Source: JBAXXL01 sp037127915
GTDB lineage: Bacteria > Bacteroidota > Ignavibacteria > Kapaibacteriales > UBA2268
Direction: 5' to 3'
DNA: 64,000 bases
Assembly (NCBI GenBank): GCA_037127915.1
Contig: JBAXXL010000001.1
Coordinates: 124,001 to 188,000, forward strand
Shown: positions 15,142 to 25,326 of the stretch, one piece after another
Layout: every line of letters starts with the position of its first letter
Numbering within the stretch: the first letter of the stretch is position 1
The notes under the pieces: generated by a model
What the model was told of the DNA's origin: nothing
The model's database searches: none
The model's input: only the letters and a program-made list of their open reading frames with translations
Program-made: the position numbers and the translations under genes

Positions 15142-16815
15142 ATGAAACAGATATTGACATTTTGCCTCGTTTCGCTGATCGCGATTTTAGCCGTATCTTG
15201 CGGTAAAAATGGGGAAATAAAACAACCTGAACAAATTTCGGAGCAACAAGCAATGATTAAAGAACGCTTAGCCGAATACGCAAAAGTAGAATTTAACGAA
15301 AAAAACATTGATTTATCGGGTTTAAGTTCCCGCGAAAAACAATTACTAAAAGTACTTAGACAAGCAGGAGAATTGGCGGATGCAATATTTTGGAAACAAT
15401 CCAGTTCCGATGCTCTACAAGTTAGGGATAGTTTAGCAAAATTTGATACGGACGAAGCCAAAGAATATCTAAGCTATGTCAAAATAAATTATGGACCTTA
15501 TGATGTGATTTATGATGAAGCCCGCTTCGTTGGCAAAGGACCTGAAACAAGGCCAACAGTTGGTGGTTTTTATCCTGAAGATATGAAAAACGAAGACTTC
15601 GAAAATTTCGTTAAGGCAAATCCTAAATTAAAAGAATCTCTTGAGAGCCAATATACTGTAGTCGTTCGCGATGGTGCCGGTTTTAAAGCCATACCTTACA
15701 GTCAATATTATCCTGAAATCAGCGAATTAGCCGCCAAATTGGACAAAGCCGCCGGATTGACAGATAACCCTTCACTGAAGAATTATTTGACATTGCGTGC
15801 CCAAGCATTAAGAACAAATGATTACTATAAAAGCGATTTAGCTTGGATGGATTTGAAAGATAATAATATTGATATTGTTATCGGTCCAATTGAAAATTAT
15901 GAAGATGAAATGTTTGGGTACAAAACAGCATTTGAATGTGTTGTTATGGTCAAAGACCCTAAAGCTTCTAAGGAATTGCAGGATTTCAAAGCAAATATGG
16001 ATTATTTTCAAAGCAATTTGCCAACGGATGGTGCTTACAAAGCTGACAAAATGGGTACGGGAAATATAATACAAGTTGTTAATGCTGTATATTTCGGCGG
16101 AAAATGCCAAAAAGGAACAAAAACTATTGCCGCCGCTTTACCGAACGATCCAAAAGTTGCAGAAGCAAAGGGTAGAAAACTTTCGATGTATAAAAACCAC
16201 ATGGAAGCTAAATTCAATAAGATAGTCAAACCAATCGGCGAAGAGCTTTTGGATGAAAAATGGGTGAATTATGTAGATGCAAAAGCTTTTACAGGGTTTG
16301 TTACATTACACGAAGTCAGCCATGCTTTGGGACCAAAATATGTGGCCGGAACAAAAATTGAAGTACGCAAAGCTTTAAAACAATACTATTCTCCGATTGA
16401 AGAATGTAAAGCAGATATTTTAAGTATGTTTAACCACAAGTTACTTCGTGACAAAAAATATTATAATAATGAATACATCAAAAAAACTATTGCAACATAT
16501 TTGCCGGGTCTTTACCGTTCTATTAGATTTGGAACAGGTGCACATTGCATCTCAAACTACATTCAATTGAATTATTTACAGACAACCGGCGCAGTTAATG
16601 TTGTAAAAGGTAAATTCGTTATTAATGAAGCAATATTTTTTGATAAAATTGCGGATTTAGCAAAAATAATTCTTGATATCGAAGCCAAAGGTGACCTAAA
16701 AGCCGCTGATGGTTTGATTGCTAAATATGGTAAACCAACAGGCGAAATCGATAAGAATATCGAACGTTTGAAAGCAATTCCTCGTGATATCGATACGTAT
16801 TATAACTTTAAATAA
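15142..16815 (+). CDS. Lipoprotein peptidase of the dipeptidyl-peptidase III (M49) type
   Basis: 557 residues. The N-terminus MKQILTFCLVSLIAILAVSC is a lipoprotein signal with lipobox AVSC, so the protein is membrane-anchored. The zinc motif appears as HEVSH (about 390-394) and the third ligand region as EECKADILSMF (about 420), the short bacterial variant of the M49 pattern HEXXGH...EEC(R/K)A(E/D). Families like this are often mislabelled in databases. Expected activity is a zinc aminopeptidase releasing dipeptides, here probably in the periplasm or at the surface. It is a single gene with its own promoter, ending at a hairpin shared with the convergent gene at 16906. Confidence 0.8.
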   Translation: MKQILTFCLVSLIAILAVSCGKNGEIKQPEQISEQQAMIKERLAEYAKVEFNEKNIDLSGLSSREKQLLKVLRQAGELADAIFWKQSSSDALQVRDSLAKFDTDEAKEYLSYVKINYGPYDVIYDEARFVGKGPETRPTVGGFYPEDMKNEDFENFVKANPKLKESLESQYTVVVRDGAGFKAIPYSQYYPEISELAAKLDKAAGLTDNPSLKNYLTLRAQALRTNDYYKSDLAWMDLKDNNIDIVIGPIENYEDEMFGYKTAFECVVMVKDPKASKELQDFKANMDYFQSNLPTDGAYKADKMGTGNIIQVVNAVYFGGKCQKGTKTIAAALPNDPKVAEAKGRKLSMYKNHMEAKFNKIVKPIGEELLDEKWVNYVDAKAFTGFVTLHEVSHALGPKYVAGTKIEVRKALKQYYSPIEECKADILSMFNHKLLRDKKYYNNEYIKKTIATYLPGLYRSIRFGTGAHCISNYIQLNYLQTTGAVNVVKGKFVINEAIFFDKIADLAKIILDIEAKGDLKAADGLIAKYGKPTGEIDKNIERLKAIPRDIDTYYNFK

Positions 16816-16854
16816 CGATTAAATAAAACTCATCCAATGAATAATTCTAAAGAT

Positions 16855-16889
16855 AGATGGACTCCACTTTGCGAAAGTAGAGTCCATCT
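16855..16889. terminator. Hairpin between convergent genes
   Basis: AGATGGACTCCACTTT and AAAGTAGAGTCCATCT form 16-bp arms with one mismatch and a GCG loop, followed by TTTGATTTTATC. It is preceded by AAACTCATCCAATGA, as are related hairpins at 27559 and 56511. It probably ends transcription for the plus-strand gene and perhaps the minus one. Confidence 0.7.
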
Positions 16890-16905
16890 TTGATTTTATC
16901 TTATT

Positions 16906-18336
16906 TTATTTTAACATTTTTCTGATTTTCGCCGGAATTTTTTTTATTCTACGTGGTACGGCTTTCAAAAAATCGAGTGGACTGCCCATCCACATTCGCC
17001 TATTAATGCTTTTAATAACTTTTACGGTTTTCTCAATCGGGATGTTTTCGTTTAGATATACCGGAATGCTCAAATCTTTAGGAATTCCAGCTAATGTCGA
17101 TAACCTGTTCCAATCAAAATCCTCTTTATTGATAAGTCCCTTTTGTATTGTGTAATCCCAAAGTTCTGTTCCCGGAAGTGGGGTTGCCAATCCAATGCTA
17201 CATTCGTTATTTTTGTGCATTTTTTTGATTTTGAGCATAAACTTTTTGCTTTGAATTAAGTCTTTATATTCTTCAATCGGCGCACCGGCAATAAAAGATC
17301 CGAAAACAGCTATGTCGTTTTTATTGAGTAATACTATTGCTTTTAGATTAATATTTTGAGTAGTCTTTTTGGAATTTTTCAAATATTCAGCCACTTTATC
17401 GGAACCCGATTCGATACCTAATTCTACTTTGACAATACCGATTTTTTGGAATAGCTCAACCCATTCCTCGTTTATTTGCTCTGCTCTCGCGGCGACATTG
17501 AATACGATTTTCCCGAGTAAATTTTTCTGCTCGAGCAATTCGATAATTTTTATCAATCTAGTCTTATTTCCGGTAAATAAATCGTCTTCTACTTGAATAG
17601 CGTTTATATTATATTTATTTACAACATATTCGATTTCATCGGCTACATACTCTGCGGAATGCATACGATATTTTCCCCAAAGAACACTTGGCTGACAGAA
17701 TTTGCATTTATAAGGACAACCGCGAGATGTAGTTAGTTGTATCCAGCGAATGTCATTTCTGTTAAATCTACCGAAATTATTAGATTTAATGATATTTTCG
17801 AATCCATTAACAGCTTCTCTATCCGGATAAGAAATTGAATCAATAGGATCGATAAAGGGAAGTCTTGCGTTGATTTGGATATTACCGTCCTTCCAATATA
17901 CCAGATTGTTTATTTGAGAATAGTCAATCTCTTCTGAATCAATAAACGCATTAACATACTGCAAAAATGCCGCTTCACCTTCGCCTGCAATAGCGCAATT
18001 AAATGATGGGAATAATGAATCCGGAGCCGAAGTTATATGCTGACCGCCAAGAATTATATTTTGATTCGGAACAATGGATTTGATTCGTTCAGCAATTATA
18101 TTTGCCGTATTATAATTGTGCGTCATCGCCGTTATGCCAATTATATCGCTATTATAAGCTAATATTTGGTCAATTTCATTTTCAGAATGCCGGACAATTA
18201 TTGTTTCCACCGGTATAGCACAGTGCTTTTTAATATAGGACGATAAATAAGCCAGGCCCATCGGTATGTAATTATACCTTGAGCCTGTCTCCGGTTCTAA
18301 AAATAATATTTTCAATTTATCTTTTTTTGCTGTCAT
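16906..18336 (-). CDS. B12-binding-domain radical SAM protein
   Basis: 476 residues. Residues 1-150 look like a cobalamin-binding fold (GITAMTHNYNTANIIAERIK, IILGGQHITSAPD). The radical SAM core follows, with the iron-sulfur motif CPYKCKFC (about 205-212, CxxxCxxC) and ELGIESGSDKV. The family modifies unreactive carbon centres, for example in hopanoid, tetrapyrrole or antibiotic synthesis; the substrate cannot be told here. The C-terminus has the RRMWMGSPLDFLKAVPRRIK basic tail. It lies 32 bp downstream of lysS on the same strand, so they may share a transcript. Confidence 0.88.
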   Translation of the reverse strand: MTAKKDKLKILFLEPETGSRYNYIPMGLAYLSSYIKKHCAIPVETIIVRHSENEIDQILAYNSDIIGITAMTHNYNTANIIAERIKSIVPNQNIILGGQHITSAPDSLFPSFNCAIAGEGEAAFLQYVNAFIDSEEIDYSQINNLVYWKDGNIQINARLPFIDPIDSISYPDREAVNGFENIIKSNNFGRFNRNDIRWIQLTTSRGCPYKCKFCQPSVLWGKYRMHSAEYVADEIEYVVNKYNINAIQVEDDLFTGNKTRLIKIIELLEQKNLLGKIVFNVAARAEQINEEWVELFQKIGIVKVELGIESGSDKVAEYLKNSKKTTQNINLKAIVLLNKNDIAVFGSFIAGAPIEEYKDLIQSKKFMLKIKKMHKNNECSIGLATPLPGTELWDYTIQKGLINKEDFDWNRLSTLAGIPKDLSIPVYLNENIPIEKTVKVIKSINRRMWMGSPLDFLKAVPRRIKKIPAKIRKMLK

Positions 18337-18368
18337 TAAACTTTGGTTATTGATTTAATAATATTTTT

Positions 18369-19883
18369 TTACTTTCCAGCTACTAATTCGGGTTTCATTT
18401 GTGGGAAGAATAGTACGTCGCGGATAGAAATATTACCTGTTAATAGCATAACCATACGGTCAATACCTACACCCAAACCTGCTGTCGGCGGCATACCGAT
18501 TTCCAAAGCATGCAAGAAATCTTCATCTAAAACCATTGCTTCTTCGTCACCGGCGGCACGGTCTAAGGCTTGTTTTTCCAATCTTGCTCTTTGATCGCGC
18601 GGATCGTTCAACTCGCTGAAGCAATTTGCCATTTCCTGACCGTTTATAAACAATTCGAAGCGTTCAACAAGACCTTCCACTTCGCGGTGTTTTTTTGTAA
18701 GAGGAGACATTTCGACAGGATAATCCATTACAAAGGTTGGTTGAATTAGGTGATGTTCTACTTTAGCACCGAAAATTTCATCTAAAATTTTCATCTCTGT
18801 TGCATTCGGTTCGATTTCGACTTTCAATTGTTTTGCGGCTTCTTTTAGCTCATCTCTTGTTAATCCAAAGAGATCCATTCCGGTATATTCTTTATAAAGA
18901 TCGAACATCTTAGCTCTACGGAATGGTTTGCTTAGGTCGATTTCTGTTTCACCGGCTTTTACATTGTAGTGCCCATTGGCGGCTAATGCGGAAATTTTAA
19001 ATAATTCTTCTGTTGCGTCCATCATCCAGAAATAATCTTTATACGCGACATAGATTTCTAACATCGTGAATTCTGGATTATGAGTTTTGTCCATTCCTTC
19101 GTTTCGAAAATTTTTACTGATTTCATAAACACCTTCAAATCCTCCAACAATAAGGCGTTTCAAATAAAGTTCAAGAGCAATACGCAGATAAAGCGGGATG
19201 TCCAATGCATTGTGATGAGTTATAAATGGACGGGCTGTTGCACCTCCGTATAGAGGTTGAAGAATCGGAGTTTCTACTTCCAGATAACCTTTGTCATCGA
19301 AAAATGTGCGGATAGCACGAATGATTTTACTGCGCTTTACGAACGATTCCCGAACTTGCGGATTAACAATCAAATCAATATATCTGTTGCGGTATCTTAA
19401 TTCTTTATCTGCAAATGCATCGTGAATGATTTTGTTGCCTTCTTCATCGATCTCTTCTTTTGCGATTGGAAGTGGATGAAGAGATTTGCAGAGCATCTGA
19501 ACTTCCTTGGTATGTACAGAAATTTCGCCTGTTCTTGTTCTGAACACATAACCGTTCACTCCAATAATGTCTCCTATATCGAAGTTTTTCAGCAATTCAT
19601 ACATTTCAGGAAAGTCGTCTTTTTTAAGATAAATCTGTAATTTACCATCTTGATCGCTAATATGCATAAAGCTTGCTTTACCCATTCTGCGTATAGCCAT
19701 AATTCTGCCAGCCACGTTGACATTGTTTAATAATTCCGGTTGTTCGTCCGAAAATTCAGCAAGAATTTTTGTGGTTGAATGTGTTTTATCGAAAGAGTAT
19801 GGATATGGATTAATAGAAGCATTTTCGAGAATTTCTAATTCTTCGTATCTTCTAATTATTTGGTCGTTATTTAATTCTGCCAT
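18369..19883 (-). CDS. lysS: Lysine--tRNA ligase, class II
   Basis: 504 residues, full length. The N-terminal OB-fold binds the anticodon (about 60-165: VAGRIMAIRRMGKASFMHI). The class II catalytic core has motif 2 FRNEGMDKTHNPEFTMLEIY and motif 3 GLGVGIDRMVMLLTG near the C-terminus, where the protein ends FFPQMKPELVAGK. It charges tRNA-Lys in the cytoplasm. It is transcribed away from the large surface-protein gene at 20312 and is followed closely by the radical SAM gene. Confidence 0.97.
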   Translation of the reverse strand: MAELNNDQIIRRYEELEILENASINPYPYSFDKTHSTTKILAEFSDEQPELLNNVNVAGRIMAIRRMGKASFMHISDQDGKLQIYLKKDDFPEMYELLKNFDIGDIIGVNGYVFRTRTGEISVHTKEVQMLCKSLHPLPIAKEEIDEEGNKIIHDAFADKELRYRNRYIDLIVNPQVRESFVKRSKIIRAIRTFFDDKGYLEVETPILQPLYGGATARPFITHHNALDIPLYLRIALELYLKRLIVGGFEGVYEISKNFRNEGMDKTHNPEFTMLEIYVAYKDYFWMMDATEELFKISALAANGHYNVKAGETEIDLSKPFRRAKMFDLYKEYTGMDLFGLTRDELKEAAKQLKVEIEPNATEMKILDEIFGAKVEHHLIQPTFVMDYPVEMSPLTKKHREVEGLVERFELFINGQEMANCFSELNDPRDQRARLEKQALDRAAGDEEAMVLDEDFLHALEIGMPPTAGLGVGIDRMVMLLTGNISIRDVLFFPQMKPELVAGK

Positions 19884-20026
19884 AAGATTTTTTTCAAATA
19901 TTAATAAAAACTAATTTTTTATAATTCAAATTTACAGTATTTTTAAATAACTTTGATGTTTAATGTTTGAATAAATGTATAATTTATTATTGATTTTTCT
20001 ATCGCTAAGGGCAACTGTCAGGTAAA

Positions 20027-20050
20027 AAGTGTCAATATTTTTTGACACTT
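20027..20050. promoter_or_regulatory. Operator-like palindrome
   Basis: AAGTGTCAA and TTGACACTT are perfect arms with a 6-base loop, followed shortly by a T-rich stretch (ACTTTTTTAT). Sitting between divergent genes it could be a repressor site, or a stray terminator. The protein that would bind is unknown. Confidence 0.5.
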
Positions 20051-20180
20051 GACTACTTTTTTATCATATAATTTTACATTACTATGTATAAAAAAGCACC
20101 GTTAATCTATGAGTTTGCATAATATTATGCTATATAAGGGATTAGAAATCTAAGGCAAATGATAAAAAAAACAAGTTTTA

Positions 20181-20212
20181 TTTGGCTATACAGTAATATT
20201 TTATTAATTTTA
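20181..20212 (+). promoter_or_regulatory. Bacteroidota-type promoter for the giant T9SS protein
   Basis: TTTG (20181-20184), 20 bp, then TAATTTTA (20205-20212), one base from the -7 consensus. The expected transcript starts about 95 bp before ATG 20312. Confidence 0.5.
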
Positions 20213-20311
20213 AGTTTCAGTTAGTCCATAAATGCGTTTAATTCATTTTGGATGTTAATTTTTATGTATGAAAATAATATATATTGTTTAATAAATCAAA
20301 TAGGTTTAATT

Positions 20312-23300
20312 ATGAAAAGAATAATCCAGCTTTCAGTGCTTATTCTCTGCTTATCGGCGACACTAGCTTGGGCAGTAGATAAGCCGGGTAACGAGTTGCA
20401 AAGAAAGAGCGAATGGAGTGAACCGGGTTATGTACCTGGTTTAACATCGAGTTATCCAATGCCGTTTAGCGAGTTTAACCAACAACTTCCAGCTAACATA
20501 AAGACTGCGGCAGTCTCGACAGGTTATTATTTCTATGATAATTTGCAAAATCCACTAGATGCAAACAAAATCAAAGACATCTGGCTCCCAAAAACAGCTA
20601 CTCTGGATACAACTTATCAACAAAAATATTGGACACGTATCCAACCGGGTCCAAGAATATTGGATTCAACGTTTTGGGTTAACAATCGTTACGGTAAGCA
20701 TTATTTTAGAAATCCTGCCGATCAATTAGCCGGCAGTTTATTCAAAAAAAGTCGTGAAGATATGGATTCGACCCGCAATGCAATCGCAGGTCCAATGCCT
20801 ATAGGTATAAGAAGCGGATTTTATTTTAATGGTTTAAGATACGATTCATTCTATGTCTCTTCAAATGGCGTAATTGGTTTAACCAATCGCCGTTACATTT
20901 ATAATGCAAAAGGTGAAAAAGCAATTCCTGATGGTGCTCAGCATTGTTATGATGTAAACTCGATGGATTGGTTCGTTGCTGGTGATTGGAGTAAATATCC
21001 AAACGCTACTCGCGCCAGAGTTAGCAATATGCAAGGATCTGCGTCGGATGGTACAAAAGACCTTATTAAAGATGACTTCGGGTACAAATGTGCTATTTTA
21101 GGTAATGACCCTGTAAAATATTATGCTGTACCTTCAGATGAACCTGCTTTTGGAAAAATCAACGGTATTCGTTCCGATGTACCAGCGGCAACTTTTACAA
21201 ATTTGTCGCAATTTGCCGACGCAGGTAATGCTTATTCCTCTACACTTTGTAAACCAGCTTTAATAGCACCATTCTGGGGTAATGTATTATTATCTCAATA
21301 TAACAGCTATACAGAAAAAGCGGAAGATTACGGTAAAGTATATTTTAAATACAACGAACCTGGTGATTCGTTAGTTGTTGCGTTCTATAATGTTTCTCTT
21401 TATGGAACAATTAATGAACCACCTACATCAACCACCACTTATATTATCATTCCTGATGCACGTAAACAAGAATTTGGTTATGTAGAATGGGATGCAAAAG
21501 TAATTTTATCAGGTAGAGATAGCAGTATAACTTTTATTTACCAAAGATTGAGAGGTCAAGGTAAAAACGGAGCAAGCTGTGGTGACATTATTCGCGCTAA
21601 TACAATAAGCGGATTATTAGGATGGGCACGCCATACAAATTACAGTACCAAAAATCCTGATCAAGCTGTAACTACAAAAGATGGTAACTATCCATGGTCA
21701 AATGAATATATGCAATATACGCATTATTTCGCACGCTGGATAAAAGATATAAACCAAGCTCCTTTCTCAGGAACTACAGTTATTTTCAAACAGTGGCCAA
21801 ACGTTTTACGCGCTGTTGATATAGCTTACCGTGTCCGTAATGCGGCAACTTATCAGTACCCCGATATGAATTATACACAAGTAATTGATGACGTAAGCGA
21901 TTATGAATTGTTAGCCGGCGAACCTTTGATCGGTGCTATTCAACCTGTTTGCGTTTTACAAAACTTGTCTAACGATATTCAAGGCCCACAAGGTGTAAAC
22001 TTTATTCCTCAGGACTACGAATTTAAAGCACAGTTCAGATTAACTAATACTGCTACAGGTAGAATTGTTTATAATAAAGCATTGCCTATTACAAAGAATT
22101 GTATGTCGCTTGACGCAAATTGGGAAAATTGCTACAACGAAACCGGTGCAAAGGTTAGATTGGTTTCTCCTGCTAGCGGCGCTATAAGTGCAGGTTATTA
22201 TGTTAATTCAACAACAGTACTGACAGGCGCTGCTTTCAAAACAGCCGGTTATACAGGTGTACCACCTTATTCTTTCGTACAAGTACAATATCCTGATTTC
22301 GAACCAAACGAATTTATAGATAACCAAATTGGTAGATTGCGCGGTAGTATAATAGCTCAAACAAACATTGAAGGACAAGATAAATGGCCTTTTGATGATT
22401 CTTTGACAACAAATTTATTTGTAATGAAACGTATGAATGAATTTACAGAATCTGCTTCCGATTATCACAGAGATATATTTACCGGATTCGCATTGCCTGC
22501 AACAAATCGTTGGGTATCAATTAACGCTGATGTTGTTGATGGCGACAAAGTATCATTGAATGCTTTACCTCCACGCGGTAACTTTGATGGTCTTAATTCA
22601 CCAACAATTCGTATGAACAGAACACGCTCTTTACCAAACGGTGCTCAAACTGATTTGGGTTTAGTTGATAAAACTGTTGTTACAGCAAACGGCTCAACTT
22701 CTTCTTTCCGTGGTGATGAATTGCGTTCATTCCCAATAGATTTGCGCGGACGTTATGGTGCAGTATTATCGCTATCAGTTCAAAGAGGCGATTATGATAG
22801 AACAAAAATGGATAGATTTTGGGCAGAAAGCAAAATGTACGGTCCTGAAGGCAAAGCGTTTGTTAATGGACTTCCTTATACAGCTTATGCACCAGGAACT
22901 TATGCCAATCAACCATATCCTGATATGCTTGTAATTGAATTTGCTAAACCAAGTGATGACGGAGTTCAAGGTATTACTAATATTGCTGAAGGTAATTGGA
23001 GACATCATCCACAACGCCGCAAGAGTTTATTAGCAACAATAACCAATGTTCCTGCATTAACAATTTTTGGTTCAGGAGGAACAATGCTTGGATTTTTGGA
23101 AAGTGATAAAGACTCTGCTTTGGCTTTACCATCAAGTCCAAGTATTAACGCATTGCGCCCAGATTTTTATGATACAGGTGTAGATTGGGATTTCGGAAAA
23201 TATTTCGTTCAAATTCCTGACACATTTATTAATTGGAAATCAGACGGAGCGCGTAATTTCCGTTTCCGTTTAAGAGTTTTAGCTAAAAACAATCAAATCA

Positions 23301-25228
23301 ACCCAGCCAGACCTTCATTAGCAGATGACTATGATGATTTCTTTGTTGATAATATTCAATTAGCTATTCCTGACGAAGTGACAGATGTTGAAGTTTCTTC
23401 AGTAAGAATAAACTGGCCTTACACAAAAATACCTGCTTCACAAGCTACTAACGTTCCTGTGATAGTAAAAATGTCAAATAATACAAGTTTGGCAGCTCCG
23501 GTATTTAACGTTAAAGTTCAAATATACCGCGATGGTGATTTCGATAAGGAAACCAAACATGCTAAAGATGGTAAAAAACCAATTTATTGCCGTACAGAAA
23601 GCGTTGCCAATTTACATGGAATTCATGAAATAGAATTGGAAATGCCTTCTTGGAATGCAAGAAAATGTTATGACGGCAAAAACAACAAATACACTTTCGT
23701 TGCTTATATTCAATTCCCTGGTACAGATATCACACCTGGTAACGATACAACTTATTCTACACAAGAAATTTCTTTTGATGATTTCTATGCTTATGAATCG
23801 AACTTCAAAAAAGATGAAGAAACAGGTATAGATTACGGAATTAATGATGTACCAACAGAAGTTGGTTTAGTAGGCCGTGGTTTGAATGTTCCCGGTTCTA
23901 ATGCAGGTGATGCTATCGGTACTGACCAACGAGCTGGTTACGGCGGTGTTCAATATAATGCGTATGCCGGTAAAATTGCTATGAAATTCCAAGTAATGAA
24001 TACCGATACAATTCGCGGTTATCAAGCAATGTTCTCGTCAATGAACTCACATCCTGATTTAGTAGAATTCAGTCTGTTAGAGAATCAAGTTATCAATGGA
24101 GTTGACGTACCAAGCGATGTATTGGTTCCCGGCTCTTATTACGAGCACGAACGTGGTTTCTTTAATAATGTATTGTATTTTGACCAATATACAAATTATG
24201 TTTTAGATCAGCCAATTGAATTAACAACAGGTAAATACTGGTTAATTCTTTGCCAAACAGCATTAGATGGTATGAACTTAGGCGCAAGTGCCAGCCGCTC
24301 ATGTGTGAAAGTTACAAATTTTAGTAGTGCCGCTCCTTTGGGCAGTACAGGAAGTAACTTGTATATAGATAGAAATTTGAAGGTTAAGCAAGACGATGTT
24401 TATGCGAATAATAATCTGTTTGCTTTCCTGAATGGTTACTATACAACAAACTGGGTACCTTTCACTCCTCATGTAGGAAACATTGGTTATCCTCATACAA
24501 CCTGTGCAGGAACTAATGTAAAAGATGCCGGCACAACCTCATCTTACTTCAACGGTACATGGATTCCATTATTACGTCCTTTCTTTGGTCCTCGCTCTTA
24601 TGGTGACGGCGCTGATGAATATCAAGAATGTCCTGATGATGTACCAGTTACATTAACCTCATTCAATGGTTATAGTAGAAATGATGGTATTGAATTGGCT
24701 TGGGAAACTTCTACAGAAGTAAACAACTATGGTTTCGAAATTGAACGCCGCGAAATAGGCAATACTGATTGGATTTTAGCAGGTTTTGTTTCGGGTAGCG
24801 GAAATTCAGCAAAACATAATTATTATAGCCATTTAGACAGAGATGTTGTTGCAGGTACTACTTACAACTACAGATTACGTCAAATGGATAATGATGGTAG
24901 TGTTTCTTGCAGTAATTCAAATATAGTAACAATTAAATTCGAAAACAATGGTGAAATGATGTTAGGTCAAAACTCTCCTAACCCATTCAATAACATTACT
25001 AATATTAAATTCACATTGTCAGAAAAAACAAGCGTTAAATTAGAAGTATTGGATATCTTCGGTAAAGTAATTACCGTATTAGAAAACGGAACATTGAACG
25101 CCGGTGACCATTACAGCCAATTCTCAGCTATTGGATCTGATGGCAATGCATTACCTGCAGGTACATATCTATATAGATTAACTGCAAACGGTGAAGTTAA
25201 AACAGCAAAAATGACTCTTATCAAATAA
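20312..25228 (+). CDS. Giant T9SS-secreted surface protein (1638 residues)
   Basis: The start at 20312 gives a clean signal peptide (MKRIIQLSVLILCLSATLAW) and follows TAATT; an in-frame ATG at 20252 adds 20 residues before it and is unlikely. The body has no family I recognise until about residue 1460. Near 1460-1545 is an FN3-like unit with the phrase VTLTSFNGYSRNDGIELAWE and ETSTEVNNYGFEIERR, widespread in T9SS proteins. The end is a type A sorting domain (NSPNPFNNITNIKFTLSE to GTYLYRLTANGEVKTAK). Many of its codons and its length suggest a structural or matrix protein secreted in quantity. It has its own promoter and a strong terminator. Confidence 0.85.
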   Translation: MKRIIQLSVLILCLSATLAWAVDKPGNELQRKSEWSEPGYVPGLTSSYPMPFSEFNQQLPANIKTAAVSTGYYFYDNLQNPLDANKIKDIWLPKTATLDTTYQQKYWTRIQPGPRILDSTFWVNNRYGKHYFRNPADQLAGSLFKKSREDMDSTRNAIAGPMPIGIRSGFYFNGLRYDSFYVSSNGVIGLTNRRYIYNAKGEKAIPDGAQHCYDVNSMDWFVAGDWSKYPNATRARVSNMQGSASDGTKDLIKDDFGYKCAILGNDPVKYYAVPSDEPAFGKINGIRSDVPAATFTNLSQFADAGNAYSSTLCKPALIAPFWGNVLLSQYNSYTEKAEDYGKVYFKYNEPGDSLVVAFYNVSLYGTINEPPTSTTTYIIIPDARKQEFGYVEWDAKVILSGRDSSITFIYQRLRGQGKNGASCGDIIRANTISGLLGWARHTNYSTKNPDQAVTTKDGNYPWSNEYMQYTHYFARWIKDINQAPFSGTTVIFKQWPNVLRAVDIAYRVRNAATYQYPDMNYTQVIDDVSDYELLAGEPLIGAIQPVCVLQNLSNDIQGPQGVNFIPQDYEFKAQFRLTNTATGRIVYNKALPITKNCMSLDANWENCYNETGAKVRLVSPASGAISAGYYVNSTTVLTGAAFKTAGYTGVPPYSFVQVQYPDFEPNEFIDNQIGRLRGSIIAQTNIEGQDKWPFDDSLTTNLFVMKRMNEFTESASDYHRDIFTGFALPATNRWVSINADVVDGDKVSLNALPPRGNFDGLNSPTIRMNRTRSLPNGAQTDLGLVDKTVVTANGSTSSFRGDELRSFPIDLRGRYGAVLSLSVQRGDYDRTKMDRFWAESKMYGPEGKAFVNGLPYTAYAPGTYANQPYPDMLVIEFAKPSDDGVQGITNIAEGNWRHHPQRRKSLLATITNVPALTIFGSGGTMLGFLESDKDSALALPSSPSINALRPDFYDTGVDWDFGKYFVQIPDTFINWKSDGARNFRFRLRVLAKNNQINPARPSLADDYDDFFVDNIQLAIPDEVTDVEVSSVRINWPYTKIPASQATNVPVIVKMSNNTSLAAPVFNVKVQIYRDGDFDKETKHAKDGKKPIYCRTESVANLHGIHEIELEMPSWNARKCYDGKNNKYTFVAYIQFPGTDITPGNDTTYSTQEISFDDFYAYESNFKKDEETGIDYGINDVPTEVGLVGRGLNVPGSNAGDAIGTDQRAGYGGVQYNAYAGKIAMKFQVMNTDTIRGYQAMFSSMNSHPDLVEFSLLENQVINGVDVPSDVLVPGSYYEHERGFFNNVLYFDQYTNYVLDQPIELTTGKYWLILCQTALDGMNLGASASRSCVKVTNFSSAAPLGSTGSNLYIDRNLKVKQDDVYANNNLFAFLNGYYTTNWVPFTPHVGNIGYPHTTCAGTNVKDAGTTSSYFNGTWIPLLRPFFGPRSYGDGADEYQECPDDVPVTLTSFNGYSRNDGIELAWETSTEVNNYGFEIERREIGNTDWILAGFVSGSGNSAKHNYYSHLDRDVVAGTTYNYRLRQMDNDGSVSCSNSNIVTIKFENNGEMMLGQNSPNPFNNITNIKFTLSEKTSVKLEVLDIFGKVITVLENGTLNAGDHYSQFSAIGSDGNALPAGTYLYRLTANGEVKTAKMTLIK

Positions 25229-25251
25229 TATTTGATTCTTATGATAAATTT

Positions 25252-25284
25252 AACCGCATTCTTCCAAGAGTGCGGTTTTTTTTT
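25252..25284 (+). terminator. Strong rho-independent terminator
   Basis: AACCGCATTCTT pairs with AAGAGTGCGGTT (12 pairs, one G-U) around a very short loop, followed by nine T. It is 24 bp after the stop of the giant surface-protein gene. Confidence 0.9.
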
Positions 25285-25326
25285 GTAATTTTGTGTTCCA
25301 AATTTTAAAAATATGGGAATAAATGT

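Larger units (their letters stand above)
19884..20311. other. Intergenic region between divergent lysS and the giant surface-protein gene
   Basis: 428 bp, AT-rich, no gene seen. It contains a 9-bp inverted repeat (20027-20050) and a promoter candidate for the plus-strand gene, both listed separately. No clear lysS promoter or T-box could be recognised. Confidence 0.7.

Noticed and set aside
20252..20311. Upstream ATG for the giant surface protein
   Set aside because: It would add 20 residues before the signal peptide; the ATG at 20312 fits export better.
19884..20311. T-box or lysine riboswitch before lysS
   Set aside because: I could not find the T-box sequence or a lysine-riboswitch core, and T-boxes are rare in this phylum.
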